A stretch of 64,000 nt of DNA from Thermohalobaculum sp039513195 (GTDB lineage: Bacteria; Pseudomonadota; Alphaproteobacteria; Rhodobacterales; Rhodobacteraceae). Where the stretch lies: positions 1-64,000 of the forward strand of contig JBCCRM010000004.1 of the NCBI GenBank assembly GCA_039513195.1, written 5' to 3'. Numbering within the stretch: position 1 is the stretch's first letter; the number at the start of each line of letters is the position of its first letter. The position numbers were made by a program, and so were the translations under genes. Of this stretch, positions 53,036-62,679 are shown piece after piece. The notes under the pieces are model-generated. The model ran no database searches, was not told where the DNA came from, and saw only the letters and a list, made by a program, of their open reading frames with translations.

Positions 53036-53931
53036 ACCCCTCCCAATATCGCGTGCAGGCGCAGCAGCGGTTTGCGGGGGCTCTCATCGGTGCGGTGCAG
53101 GATCAAATGCCACCCCGCCGCCCGGGCCACCCGCTGCAATTCGTCCCGCCGCTCCGCCAGGCGCCCATGATAGGCATCGCGCAGGCTCTTGGCCTGGTCG
53201 GTCTCGTGCCGGATTTCCCGGGCGACGCTCTCGAACCGGGTGCGGCCCCGGAACGGGAAATCCTCCTCTACCGGGTCGAGGATCTGCACAAAAATCCCGG
53301 CCATGCCCTGCCCTGCCGCCTGGGTCAGCGCCGGCAGGATCTCCTGACGCGGGCCCATGAAATCCGACAGGAAGACGACCCGCCCCGCCTTCGGCAGGGC
53401 ATAAGCAGCAGGCGCGCCGTAGTCCTGCGGCTCTTCCGGTTCCCGCGACAGAATCCGGGCGATCCGCTGCAATTGCCGCGCGCCGTTCTGCGGTTGCTCC
53501 GCCTCGGTACCGATCAGGCCCACCCGCTCGCCGCCACGGTGGAGCAGCACCGAGAGGGCCATCGCCAACAGGCTCGCGCGGGCAACCTTTGTCCGCGGCG
53601 CCTTGTCGGAGGCAAACTGCATCGAGAGCGACCGGTCGGCCCAGATCAGCACCGTCTCCGCCGCTTCCCATTCCATCTCGCGTACGAACAGCCGGTCGGA
53701 TCGCGCCGAGCGGCGCCAGTCGATCGAGGCGAGCGTGTCGCCGGGATGCGCGGGGCGGTACTGCCAAAAGCTCTCGCCCGGGCCTGCCTGACGGCGGCCA
53801 TGGACCCCCATCACGATGGAGGATGAGAGACGTTCCGCCTCCACCAACAAGGGCGGCAGGGTGCCGGAGATGCGCTCGGCGTCCCGGCGGAGCCAACCAG
53901 CCCGGTCGCGCTGTGCGGCATCGGCGCTCAT
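53032..53931 (-). CDS. DUF58 domain protein
   Basis: The 299-residue protein has the DUF58 core PGDTLASIDWRRSARSDRLF near residue 75 and a vWA-type strand WADRSLSMQF. DUF58 proteins act with MoxR ATPases in assembly or maturation of envelope complexes. The start at 53931 overlaps the upstream gene by four bases. Confidence 0.85.
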   Translation of the reverse strand: MSADAAQRDRAGWLRRDAERISGTLPPLLVEAERLSSSIVMGVHGRRQAGPGESFWQYRPAHPGDTLASIDWRRSARSDRLFVREMEWEAAETVLIWADRSLSMQFASDKAPRTKVARASLLAMALSVLLHRGGERVGLIGTEAEQPQNGARQLQRIARILSREPEEPQDYGAPAAYALPKAGRVVFLSDFMGPRQEILPALTQAAGQGMAGIFVQILDPVEEDFPFRGRTRFESVAREIRHETDQAKSLRDAYHGRLAERRDELQRVARAAGWHLILHRTDESPRKPLLRLHAILGGV

Positions 53932-54563
53932 CCGGCTCGATCCCAATACGCGACGCTCGCCCTGGAAACGCCGGGGCCACTTACGAACTGGTCGTTAGCT
54001 TCGGCTTCCGCCTCGATCTCGCCGCCAGGAATAGGCCATTCCCACGTAACACCGTCGCGTTGGGGGCGGCGCTGGTCCGTCAAAACGAGCGCCGCTGCCA
54101 CCAGCCTGGAGGCTGTTATCACTTCCTCCATGCGCTCCACCGTCTGCGCCAAAGTGGCGATCTCAAATTTGGGATTGAAGGCTGCCACCTGGCACATCGT
54201 TGCTGACGCTACCGACCCGCACTGCGTCTCGCCGCCCACGTTGCCCACCGAAACAATGACGTCGCGGAACAGTGGGGTTAGAGCGGTCGAGAGAACTTCA
54301 AAGACGTGGACGGTCGCGTCATAGGAATGCAGCCCCAATTCTTGCGCCACGGACCTTATAGCTTCCCGCGCCATCTCTGCGTCGACCGCGAGCAACGGTT
54401 CCCCCAGCTCTGCGGCCAAGACCTCAATAGGCGCAGGGGAAGGCTCGGACACCAGGCCGACCCTTTCGTAGACGTCGAGGAGGTCGGGGATCGCCTGCCC
54501 CGACGCCGTTGCGGGTCCGGCCGATGCGGCGACGACGACCAGGCCGAGCGCGAAAGCCCTCAA
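53928..54563 (-). CDS. Periplasmic protein of unknown function embedded in MoxR operon
   Basis: The 211-residue protein has a signal peptide (RAFALGLVVVAASAGPATA) and then a helical domain with two cysteines (115 and 124 in TQCGSVASATMC), which could pair in the periplasm. The segment EIATLAQTVERMEEVITASR (about residues 134-153) is helical. It overlaps moxR upstream and DUF58 downstream by four bases each, so it is made in step with them. I recognise no family. Such a gene is not part of the usual MoxR-DUF58 core. Confidence 0.65.
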   Translation of the reverse strand: MRAFALGLVVVAASAGPATASGQAIPDLLDVYERVGLVSEPSPAPIEVLAAELGEPLLAVDAEMAREAIRSVAQELGLHSYDATVHVFEVLSTALTPLFRDVIVSVGNVGGETQCGSVASATMCQVAAFNPKFEIATLAQTVERMEEVITASRLVAAALVLTDQRRPQRDGVTWEWPIPGGEIEAEAEANDQFVSGPGVSRASVAYWDRAG

Positions 54564-55555
54564 GCCGCTTCCTCCAGCGTAAGGTCGGACAGGATCTCGG
54601 CGATCACGCTGCGGATCGTCGCCCCCTCGGCGCGGGCTGCGAAGGTCAGCGCCATCCGGTGTTCCAGCGCCGCGTAGGCCAGGGCCTCGACATCGGCGAT
54701 GGAGGGCGCGAGCCGCCCCTGCAACAGCGCCCGGGCACGGACGGCCAACATCAGCGACTGTGCGGCGCGGGGGCCGGGCCCCCAGGCCAGGCGCGCGCGG
54801 GCGGCCTCCGACCCCTCGGTATCGTCCGGGCGGGCGGAGCGGACCAGGGTCAGGATCGCCTCCACCACCCGCTCACCCACCGGCATGGCGCGGACAATCT
54901 GCTGCAGCGCGATAAGCGCCTCGGCGTCCAGGACGCGCTCAGCCTGCTCCTCCTTCGTCCCGGTGGTAGCCAGCAGGATCTGGCGCTCCTCCTCCCGGTT
55001 CGGGTAGTCCACATCGATCTGCAGCAGGAACCGGTCGAGCTGCGCCTCTGGCAGCGGATAGGTTCCCTCCTGTTCGATCGGGTTCTGGGTCGCGAGCACA
55101 TGGAAGGGTTTCGCCAAGGGCCGATGCTGGCCTGCGACCGTCACCTCCTTCTCCTGCATCGCCTGCAAGAGTGCAGACTGCGTGCGGGGCGAGGCGCGAT
55201 TGATCTCATCTGCCATCAACAGACGGGTGAAGATCGGTCCCTCGATGAACTTGAAGACGCGGCTGCCGTCCTTTCCCTCCTCCAACACTTCGGAGCCGAG
55301 GATATCGGCAGGCATGAGGTCCGGCGTGAACTGGATCCGGTTGGTGTTAAGGCCCAGCACCGTCCCCAGCGCGTCCACCAACCGCGTCTTTGCCAGCCCC
55401 GGCACACCGACCAACAGCGCATGTCCGCCAGAAAGGATCGCGGTCAGTGCCAGCTCGACAACGGCGTCCTGGCCCACGATGCGCTTGGCCACTTGGCGGC
55501 GCACCTCCGCCAATCGGTGGCCGGCATCTTCGATCTGGGCAATGGGGTCGGTCAT
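54560..55555 (-). CDS. MoxR-family AAA+ ATPase
   Basis: The 331-residue protein is an AAA+ chaperone-like ATPase. Walker A is GVPGLAKTRL (near residue 49), and Walker B is LLMADEINRASPRTQSALL. The sensor block ATQNPIEQEGTYPLPEAQLD is typical of MoxR. The ATG at 55555 gives the standard length. It heads an operon of five genes ending at 48065. Confidence 0.9.
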   Translation of the reverse strand: MTDPIAQIEDAGHRLAEVRRQVAKRIVGQDAVVELALTAILSGGHALLVGVPGLAKTRLVDALGTVLGLNTNRIQFTPDLMPADILGSEVLEEGKDGSRVFKFIEGPIFTRLLMADEINRASPRTQSALLQAMQEKEVTVAGQHRPLAKPFHVLATQNPIEQEGTYPLPEAQLDRFLLQIDVDYPNREEERQILLATTGTKEEQAERVLDAEALIALQQIVRAMPVGERVVEAILTLVRSARPDDTEGSEAARARLAWGPGPRAAQSLMLAVRARALLQGRLAPSIADVEALAYAALEHRMALTFAARAEGATIRSVIAEILSDLTLEEAA

Positions 55556-55649
55556 AGGGCTGCGCTCCGAAAGGCTGCTGCTCAGGGCGGGATCAATGCG
55601 TATAAGGTAATAGGGCAAGGGCAAAGACAACAGGGATGGGCGCATTCCC

Positions 55650-56243
55650 ATGGGGCAAAGCGATCCGGGACGGGCCGACGATCTGGCAAAGGCGGTAAAA
55701 GAGGCAGCGAAAGGCCAAAAAGGCCCACCGCCTGTGCATCTTTGGGACCCACCTTTTTGCGGCGATCTGGACATACGGATCGCGAGGAACGGCCAGTGGT
55801 GGTATCTGGGCACGCCGATCGGCCGTTTGGAGCTGGTCAAGCTCTTTGCCTCGGTCCTGAAGCTGGAGGACGGAAAGCACTTCCTCGTGACCCCGGTGGA
55901 AAAGATCGGGATCACTGTCGACGACGCGCCCTTCGTCGCCGTCGACTTTCAGGTGAATGACCCCGGGCCGGACCAGGTGATCACCTTCGAGACCAATGTC
56001 GGCGACCTCAGCCCGGCCGGGACAGAGAACCCGGTGAGGGTCGTTCGAGACCCGGATAGCGGCGAGCCGTCGCCTTACATCCATATCCGCCGGGGCCTGG
56101 AGGCGCTGATCGACCGCAAAAGCTATTACCGGCTGGTCGAGATCGGTGAGCATGAGACGGTCGAGGGCGAGAGCTGGTTCGGCCTCCGCTCCGGCCGGCG
56201 GTTCTTCCCGATCATCCCGTCTGCGGAGCTGGAAGAGGACTGA
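55650..56243 (+). CDS. DUF1285 protein
   Basis: The 197-residue protein shows the DUF1285 blocks CGDLDIRIARNGQWWYLGTP, FLVTPVEKIGITVDD and PYIHIRRGLEALIDRKSYY. The family is common in alphaproteobacteria and has a known fold but no established role. It is divergent from moxR with 94 bases between. Confidence 0.85.
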   Translation: MGQSDPGRADDLAKAVKEAAKGQKGPPPVHLWDPPFCGDLDIRIARNGQWWYLGTPIGRLELVKLFASVLKLEDGKHFLVTPVEKIGITVDDAPFVAVDFQVNDPGPDQVITFETNVGDLSPAGTENPVRVVRDPDSGEPSPYIHIRRGLEALIDRKSYYRLVEIGEHETVEGESWFGLRSGRRFFPIIPSAELEED

Positions 56244-56252
56244 ACGCCCGCC

Positions 56253-56516
56253 CTAGCGTAGGACCGACTGCTCGGCCGCCGCGATGTCCGCGAGCGCCGC
56301 GGCGAGGTCAGCATCGACCCCCGCACCGATCGCGGCGCGCTCTTGCGCCGGCGGCGCCATCACCGGCACCGGGCGCAAATCGCCGGTCGGGGTGTAGAGG
56401 CCCACGACCTTGCCGCGCTCGGCCTGGGTGAGATACCGCTCTGCGCTGTCCTCGTTGAGGGCTGGGGCAGCGAGGACTGTGACGGCGAGCGCAACGGTTG
56501 CAGCGGTCCTGATCAT
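56253..56516 (-). CDS. Small exported protein, unknown
   Basis: The 87-residue product has a signal peptide (IRTAATVALAVTVLAAPAL) and a short mature part with YLTQAERGKVVGLYTPTGD. It is convergent with the DUF1285 gene, ten bases apart. No family is recognised. Confidence 0.55.
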   Translation of the reverse strand: MIRTAATVALAVTVLAAPALNEDSAERYLTQAERGKVVGLYTPTGDLRPVPVMAPPAQERAAIGAGVDADLAAALADIAAAEQSVLR

Positions 56517-56608
56517 GGCGAGTTCTCCCTTACGTTAGCGTCAACCAGATATGGGGAGCGCGGAGCAAAACTCCTGCTCACGGACCATCACGTTCGGCGG
56601 CGTTTCCG

Positions 56609-57760
56609 TCAGGAATACGGGTCCAGCGCGTCCCGCAGCGCGTCGCCGACAAAGCTGAAGGCCAGCACCGCGAGAATCACCGGGAACATCGGCCAGAGGA
56701 GCCAGGGATAGATCTCGACCGCCGAGAGGTTCAGCGCATCGTTCAGCATCATCCCCCAACTGACCGCCGGCGGGCGCAGGCCGAGGCCGAGGAAGGAAAG
56801 CGCCGTCTCACCCAGGATCATCGCTGGGATCGACAAGGAGGCGGAGGCGATCAGATGGCTCATGAAATTCGGCACCATATGCGCCGCGATGATCCGCCTC
56901 GGCGTCGCGCCCATGAGCTCGGCTGCGCGAACGTAGTCCTCCTCCCGCAATGCCAGGAACTTGGACCTGACCGCCCGTGCCAAGCCCGGCCAGTCGAGCA
57001 GACCCAGGATGATCGAAATGATGAAGAACACCGTCACAGGCCCCCAACTGACCGGCACGGCCGCAGAGAGCGCGAGCCAGATCGGCAGCTCTGGCAGCGA
57101 GCGGAACACCTCGATCGCGCGGCTGACCGCAGCGTCGACCCAACCGCCGAAATAGCCAGCCATGCCACCCAGCACCAGACCGATGAGGAAGCTGACCGAC
57201 ACGCCGATCAACCCGATGGTCATCGACAGCCGCGCGCCATAGATCATGCGGCTCAGCATGTCGCGGCCCAACCGGTCGGAGCCGAGGAGGTAGAGCTCGC
57301 CATTCTCCGGCGGGCAGATGATCCGGAAGCTGCCGGGAATGAACCCGAAAATCCGATATTGCTCGCCACAGGTGGTCAGCACTGGCACAGGCAGGGGGTT
57401 GTCGAAATCCGTCTCGCGCCGCACCAGGCCCGTCTCCAGGTCATAGACCGTCGCCGTCGGATAGGTGTGCAAACCCACATATTCGCCCCGGTGATAGAAA
57501 TAGAGGCCCTGGGGCGGGGCGTAGATATGGTCCTCGTTGAAGGTGTTGGGTTTGTAGGGCGCAAAGATCTCGACAATGGGGAGCGAGATGTACCCGATCG
57601 CAAGGATGACGAAACAGATCACCCCCAGCCGGTGCTGCTTGAACCGCCGCCACACCAGGACAGAGGTCGGCGCGTCCAGGTCATCCCGTTCGATCACCTG
57701 CCGGTCGGCGGCTGCGTCGTAATCCTCCGGGGCGACATAGTGGTCGTCTCGCATGCTCAT
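56609..57760 (-). CDS. Peptide ABC transporter permease (DppC-like)
   Basis: The 383-residue protein has a first membrane segment near residue 45. A long periplasmic insert follows (about 70-160: YVGLHTYPTATVYDLE to YRIFGFIPGSFRIICPP). Then comes the core permease with five segments. The BPD motif region EEDYVRAAELMGATPRRII contacts the ATPase, and FVGDALRDALDP closes it. It is the last gene of the operon. Confidence 0.88.
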   Translation of the reverse strand: MSMRDDHYVAPEDYDAAADRQVIERDDLDAPTSVLVWRRFKQHRLGVICFVILAIGYISLPIVEIFAPYKPNTFNEDHIYAPPQGLYFYHRGEYVGLHTYPTATVYDLETGLVRRETDFDNPLPVPVLTTCGEQYRIFGFIPGSFRIICPPENGELYLLGSDRLGRDMLSRMIYGARLSMTIGLIGVSVSFLIGLVLGGMAGYFGGWVDAAVSRAIEVFRSLPELPIWLALSAAVPVSWGPVTVFFIISIILGLLDWPGLARAVRSKFLALREEDYVRAAELMGATPRRIIAAHMVPNFMSHLIASASLSIPAMILGETALSFLGLGLRPPAVSWGMMLNDALNLSAVEIYPWLLWPMFPVILAVLAFSFVGDALRDALDPYS

Positions 57761-57776
57761 CGCGCCAGCCCCCCGA

Positions 57777-58805
57777 TCATGCGCTGCGCCGCCCGCTGGA
57801 GAGGCGGATCCGCGGGTCCAGCACCGCCAGCAACAGGTCCGAGATCAGCATACCCACCAGCGTGAGGAGCGAGACAAAGAGCAGGATGAAGCCGGACATA
57901 AAGATATCCTGGCTCTTCAGGCTCTGCAGCAGGATCGGTCCAAGGGTCGGCAGGCTCATCACCACAGAGATCATCACCGAGCCGGAGACCAGCTGCGGCG
58001 CCAGATTGCCGATATCCGCGATGAAAGGGTTCAGCGCCATGCGCAGCGGATAGCGGACGATGCGCTGGGTGGGCGGCACGCCCTTGGCCCGCGCGGTCTC
58101 GACATAGGGCTTGTTCAGCTCATCCATCAAATTCGCACGCAGCCGGCGCATCACAGCCGCCGCGGCAGAAGTGCCGATCACCACGGTCGGCACGATCAGA
58201 TGCAGCAGGATCGAGCCGATCTTGTCCATGGTCATCGGCTCGCCTTCGTATTCCCGCGCCATTAGCCCGCCCACGGGAATGTCAAAATACCGCGCGCCGT
58301 AGGTCAGCATGATCAGTGCCAGCAGGAAGTTCGGCGTGGCGAGCCCGATATAGCCGACCAGCGAGGCGATGTAGTCGACCCAGGAATTGGCCCTGACCGC
58401 CGCGATGGTGCCGAGCGGTAGAGCCACGACATAAACGAACAGCAGCGCCGCGAGGTTGACGATCACCGTCAGGCCCGCCGTTTCACCCACCACCTCGGCC
58501 ACCGGGCGGTCGAGCTCGAAGGACCAACCGAGATTGCCCTGCAACAAGCCGTCATAGCCGTTCGGACCCGGAATGGCGCCGATCCAGACTAAGTACTGCT
58601 GCCAGAGCGGCTTATCGAGGGAGTAGCGCTCGATCAGTGCACGCGCCTTGTCGACCCCGGCGGCCTCTCCAGTCGATTGCATCTCTGCGATTTGGTTCGA
58701 GAGATAGTTGCCCGGCGGCAGATTGATGATGAAAAACACCAACGCCGACACGGCCACCAAGGTGATCAGCATGGTGGCCAGGCGGCGCAGCAGAAAGCGT
58801 ATCAC
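57777..58805 (-). CDS. Peptide ABC transporter permease (DppB-like)
   Basis: The 342-residue protein has six membrane segments. It opens IRFLLRRLATMLITLVAVSA, includes QYLVWIGAIPGPNGYDGLL and has the coupling motif VETARAKGVPPTQRIV. It pairs with the DppC-like permease downstream. The ATG overlaps the substrate-binding protein stop by four bases. Confidence 0.9.
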   Translation of the reverse strand: MIRFLLRRLATMLITLVAVSALVFFIINLPPGNYLSNQIAEMQSTGEAAGVDKARALIERYSLDKPLWQQYLVWIGAIPGPNGYDGLLQGNLGWSFELDRPVAEVVGETAGLTVIVNLAALLFVYVVALPLGTIAAVRANSWVDYIASLVGYIGLATPNFLLALIMLTYGARYFDIPVGGLMAREYEGEPMTMDKIGSILLHLIVPTVVIGTSAAAAVMRRLRANLMDELNKPYVETARAKGVPPTQRIVRYPLRMALNPFIADIGNLAPQLVSGSVMISVVMSLPTLGPILLQSLKSQDIFMSGFILLFVSLLTLVGMLISDLLLAVLDPRIRLSSGRRSA

Positions 58806-60772
58806 CGGACGGCCTCGGTCAATCCGGCGGGCGCGTCGAGGGAGGCCCGCTCCGGTCCGCCCTCACCCATATCGTACCAGAACTCGTCCATACGGTGGAC
58901 GCCCAGATGTGCGCCCGGATCCCAGGCATAAAGCCCATTGGCCGGCACATTGCGCAAACGCTCGTCGACCACAACCGGCTGCGGCGCGCGAGAAACCGTG
59001 CCGATGCAGATCACCTGATCGGCATGCAACGCCAGCATCTCGCGCCAGATCTCGGCCTTCTGAGCGCTTTCTGCGGCCGAGGACCAGGCCTGGAACAGCG
59101 ACAGAAGCTGTTGCGCCACCGGCAGATCCGGGGCCTGGCCGGATTTGCCCTTGGTCTGGAAGTACTGGCCCCAGATCGGCCAGCTAAACGTGCTCTGTTC
59201 GACAGGCGCCAACTCGGCAGGCGGCGCCTCTGGCGTTGGCACACCATTGTTCCATCCCCACCAGGCCACCATCATCGATTGGCCCGCATAGGCGCGGTTG
59301 CGCAGGATGTCGCGGTCGAGGGGCTTGACCAACAGCCGCACGCCGATCCGATCCCAGGTCGCGGCGATCAGGCCGAGCGCATCTTCTTCCTCTCGCCGCT
59401 CGCCGGCGGTTTCGACCACCACCTCCATCGGCCGCCCATCGGGCAGCAAGCGGTAGCCGGCGCCATTGCGCTCGGTCAGTCCCATGTCGTCGAGCAGCGC
59501 GTTGGCTTCATCGAGATCGAAACGCGCCCAGGCGGTCGCCCGCTCCTCGTCGAAGAACGGGCTCTCCTCCAGCGCCGCGACCCCGCGTTCCTTGGCCAAG
59601 CCGAAATAGATCACCTTGTTGATCGCCTTACGGCTGATCGCGAGGCTCAGCGCCCGGCGGAAACGGACATCCTGCAGAACCTCGCGCCAGACCGGATCGG
59701 CATAGGTGAGGTTGGGATAGAGTGCGATCTCGTTCGCCGCGCCCGACCACCATAGGCGGGTGGTATAGCCGCCCTCGGCCTGTTTCTTCTTCAGGACCGG
59801 GGCATTCGCAAAACCGAGCGAGCGGATCTGCAGCGAGGTGTCCCCCTTGGTTGCCTTCAGCGGGATCAACCCGCCGGCCGCCACCTCCAACTCGATCTGG
59901 TCGATATAGGGAAGCTGCCGCCCCTCGCTGTCGATGCGGTGGAAATACGGGTTCCGCCGCAGCACATAGCGCTGGTTGTTCTTTTTGGTGGTGTTCACCC
60001 ACGGCTGCAGGATCGGCAGTTCCGGATTGTCGAACTTATAGAGGTTGTCCTGGCGGTTATGCAGCTCGGCCCAGTTCCGCTTTTTCGACGCCTCGACCTT
60101 CTCGGCGAGCTCGGCAGGCTCGGCATAAGCCGCGTGATAGGTCTTCATGTAATGGGATGGGCGGTAGATGTAGACCGGCCGCGCCCGGGCCAGCGCCGGC
60201 ATAAAGCGCGGGTTTGGCGCCGTCCAGGTGTAGCGGATCGTCACTGCGTCGATCACCTCGACCGCTGGATGCTCCCCGTCCACCAGCATTTCGATTGGCG
60301 GGCCGCCCGGCGACAGCTCTTCGTTGAGTGCGACATCTTCCCACCAGTAGCGGAAGTCTTCGGTGGTGAACGGCGCTCCGTCGGACCAGCGATGGCCCCG
60401 GCGCAGATGGAAGGTGACGCTGCGCCCGTCCGCGCTCTTCTCCACATCGCGGAGGAGATCGGGCACCAGCGCATAGTCATGGTCGTAGCCGACCAGCCGT
60501 GCATAGCCCCACGCAGCCATGTACCGGACATCCTTGGCGCGGGTGACAAGGGTACGCAGCGTACCGCCATGGCGCCCAGGCACCCGACCCTTCGCGGCGA
60601 GATCGACGATCAGCGGCTCCTGCGGCACACGGTCGGTCACCGCGGGCAGATCGCCGAAGCCGAGATCGGCGAGCGTCGGCGTCTCGACCATGGCCGGCTG
60701 CGCCACCGAGGGCGACGCGAAGGCAAAAAAGCCCGCCGCCGTAATGCATATAATGCTCGTCAAAACCCTCAT
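58802..60772 (-). CDS. Peptide ABC transporter substrate-binding protein
   Basis: The 656-residue protein belongs to family 5 solute-binding proteins. It has a signal peptide (RVLTSIICITAAGFFAFASP). Family blocks include VTFHLRRGHRWSDGAPFTTE and DVRFRRALSLAISRKAIN. Family members bind peptides, nickel or glycosides; the ligand here is unknown. The start at 60772 overlaps the ATPase stop by four bases. Confidence 0.9.
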   Translation of the reverse strand: MRVLTSIICITAAGFFAFASPSVAQPAMVETPTLADLGFGDLPAVTDRVPQEPLIVDLAAKGRVPGRHGGTLRTLVTRAKDVRYMAAWGYARLVGYDHDYALVPDLLRDVEKSADGRSVTFHLRRGHRWSDGAPFTTEDFRYWWEDVALNEELSPGGPPIEMLVDGEHPAVEVIDAVTIRYTWTAPNPRFMPALARARPVYIYRPSHYMKTYHAAYAEPAELAEKVEASKKRNWAELHNRQDNLYKFDNPELPILQPWVNTTKKNNQRYVLRRNPYFHRIDSEGRQLPYIDQIELEVAAGGLIPLKATKGDTSLQIRSLGFANAPVLKKKQAEGGYTTRLWWSGAANEIALYPNLTYADPVWREVLQDVRFRRALSLAISRKAINKVIYFGLAKERGVAALEESPFFDEERATAWARFDLDEANALLDDMGLTERNGAGYRLLPDGRPMEVVVETAGERREEEDALGLIAATWDRIGVRLLVKPLDRDILRNRAYAGQSMMVAWWGWNNGVPTPEAPPAELAPVEQSTFSWPIWGQYFQTKGKSGQAPDLPVAQQLLSLFQAWSSAAESAQKAEIWREMLALHADQVICIGTVSRAPQPVVVDERLRNVPANGLYAWDPGAHLGVHRMDEFWYDMGEGGPERASLDAPAGLTEAVR

Positions 60773-62547
60773 GCCGCTCTCCTCACCAAATGTCCGGGCG
60801 CGACCTCGACCAGGCCAGGCGCCGCGTCGCCGCGGTAGCCGAATGGCTCGGGCCATTCATCCGGCTCGCCCGCCCCCTCTGCGACCAGCTTCAGATCCAG
60901 CTTCCGTTCCATATCCGGTTCGGGGCTCGCGGCGATCAGCGCCCGGGTATAGGGGTGCCGCGAGTCATAAAAGATGCAGTTTGCCGATCCTTCCTCGACA
61001 ACCCGGCCGCGGCGCATCACCAACACCCGGTCCGCCAGCTTCGCCACGACGGCGAGATCATGGCTGATGAAGACGTAGGATAGGCCGAGTTCGGTCTTCA
61101 GCTCCGCCAGCAGCTCCAGCACCTCCGCCTGCACTGAGACGTCGAGTGCCGAGGTCGGCTCGTCGCACACCAACAACTCCGGCGACAGGGCCAGTGCCCG
61201 GGCGATCGCGATCCGCTGTCGCTGCCCACCGGAAAAGGCATGGGGAAACCGTGCAAGGTGATCGGGCGAGAGCCCAACCTTCTTCATCAGCTCGGCCGCC
61301 CGGTTCCGCCGCTCGGCGACCGAGCCAATGTTATGGACCAACAGCGGCTCGGTCAGGATGTCCTGGACCGACAGCCGCGGCGACAGCGCCGCATAGGGGT
61401 CCTGGAACACCATCTGCGCCCGGCGGCGAAAGGATTTCAGGGCCTCACCTTGCAGGCCGGCAATATCCACGCCCTCGCCATCGCGGCCGCAAAAGTAGAT
61501 GCTGCCGCCGGGATCCGGCCTTTCGGCCCGCAGGATCAGTCGTGCGACCGTTGACTTGCCGGAGCCAGACTCGCCGACCACGGCGACGGTTTGTCCCCGC
61601 TCGAGCGCCAGCGAGAGACCCGCCACAGCGCGGATCGGCGGGCCGGGCCTGCCAAAGCTGCGGAACCGGCCTGGATACGTCTTATTCAGATCTTCGGCCG
61701 TCAGCACCCGGTCCGTCGACGGTTTGGCGTAGTGGGCGACCTGGTTCGGCACATGCGGCGCTGCGGCGATCAGGCGGCGGGTATAAGCGTGGCCGGGCCG
61801 ACGCATCACCGCCTCCGCCGGGCCGCGCTCGACCACCCGACCCCGCTGCAACACCACGACTCGGTCGGCGGTGTTGGCCACCACACCGAGATCGTGGGTA
61901 ATCATGATAACGGCAAGGCCATGGTCCCGCTGCAACCGGTTCAACAGGTCGAGCACCACCGCCTGGGTGGTCACATCCAGCGCCGTGGTCGGTTCGTCCG
62001 CGATGACCAGTTTCGGGTTTCCGACCATGGCGAGCGCGATCATCGCCCGCTGCCGGAGGCCGCCCGAAAGCTCGAACGGATACGCGTTGTAGGCGCGCTC
62101 CGCGTCCGGGCACCCGACCTCAGCCAGCATCTCTATGGCACGCTGGCGCGCATTGCCCGGCAAGCGGTGGACGTCCAAGACTTCACGGATTTGTCGGCCG
62201 ACGGTGTGAAGCGGCGAGAAGGCGCTCATCGGTTCCTGGAAAATCATCGAGACGGCGGCACCGCGCAGATGGCGCATCTGCCCCTTCGACTGCCCCAGCA
62301 TATCGACCCGATTTCCGCTCTCGTCGCGATACCGGGCGTTACCCCCGGAAATCCAGGCGCGCCGCGGCAAAAGACCCAAAATCGCCTTGCCCGTCAGCGT
62401 CTTGCCGCTACCGGATTCGCCGACCAAAGCGATGGTCTCACCGTCATGAACATCGAAGCTGACGCCGTCTACCACGACCTTGGGCCGGGCGCGCGACCCG
62501 AACGCCACGGTGAGGTCTTTCACCGACAATAGCGGCGTCTGCCCCAT
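60769..62547 (-). CDS. Peptide ABC transporter, duplicated ATPase
   Basis: The 592-residue protein fuses two ABC ATPases (DppD/DppF-like). The first has Walker A GESGSGKT, signature ELSGGLRQRAMIALAM and Walker B LVIADEPTTALD. The second has GESGSGKS, FSGGQRQRIAIARAL and LVCDEPTSALD. It powers the transporter encoded by the three genes after it. It is the first gene of the operon, divergent from the helicase gene. Confidence 0.92.
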   Translation of the reverse strand: MGQTPLLSVKDLTVAFGSRARPKVVVDGVSFDVHDGETIALVGESGSGKTLTGKAILGLLPRRAWISGGNARYRDESGNRVDMLGQSKGQMRHLRGAAVSMIFQEPMSAFSPLHTVGRQIREVLDVHRLPGNARQRAIEMLAEVGCPDAERAYNAYPFELSGGLRQRAMIALAMVGNPKLVIADEPTTALDVTTQAVVLDLLNRLQRDHGLAVIMITHDLGVVANTADRVVVLQRGRVVERGPAEAVMRRPGHAYTRRLIAAAPHVPNQVAHYAKPSTDRVLTAEDLNKTYPGRFRSFGRPGPPIRAVAGLSLALERGQTVAVVGESGSGKSTVARLILRAERPDPGGSIYFCGRDGEGVDIAGLQGEALKSFRRRAQMVFQDPYAALSPRLSVQDILTEPLLVHNIGSVAERRNRAAELMKKVGLSPDHLARFPHAFSGGQRQRIAIARALALSPELLVCDEPTSALDVSVQAEVLELLAELKTELGLSYVFISHDLAVVAKLADRVLVMRRGRVVEEGSANCIFYDSRHPYTRALIAASPEPDMERKLDLKLVAEGAGEPDEWPEPFGYRGDAAPGLVEVAPGHLVRRAA

Positions 62548-62679
62548 CTGCGCCCTCTTCCCCGTCGTCCCGTCTTTTTGCGAGAGTGGTCGACCATCCC
62601 CTTGCGTGCAAGCCTGTTCTGGGTCGCAGGCGCCGCCCCGCCCCTGTTCCATGCGCCAGGACGCCGTAAATTCAGCACG

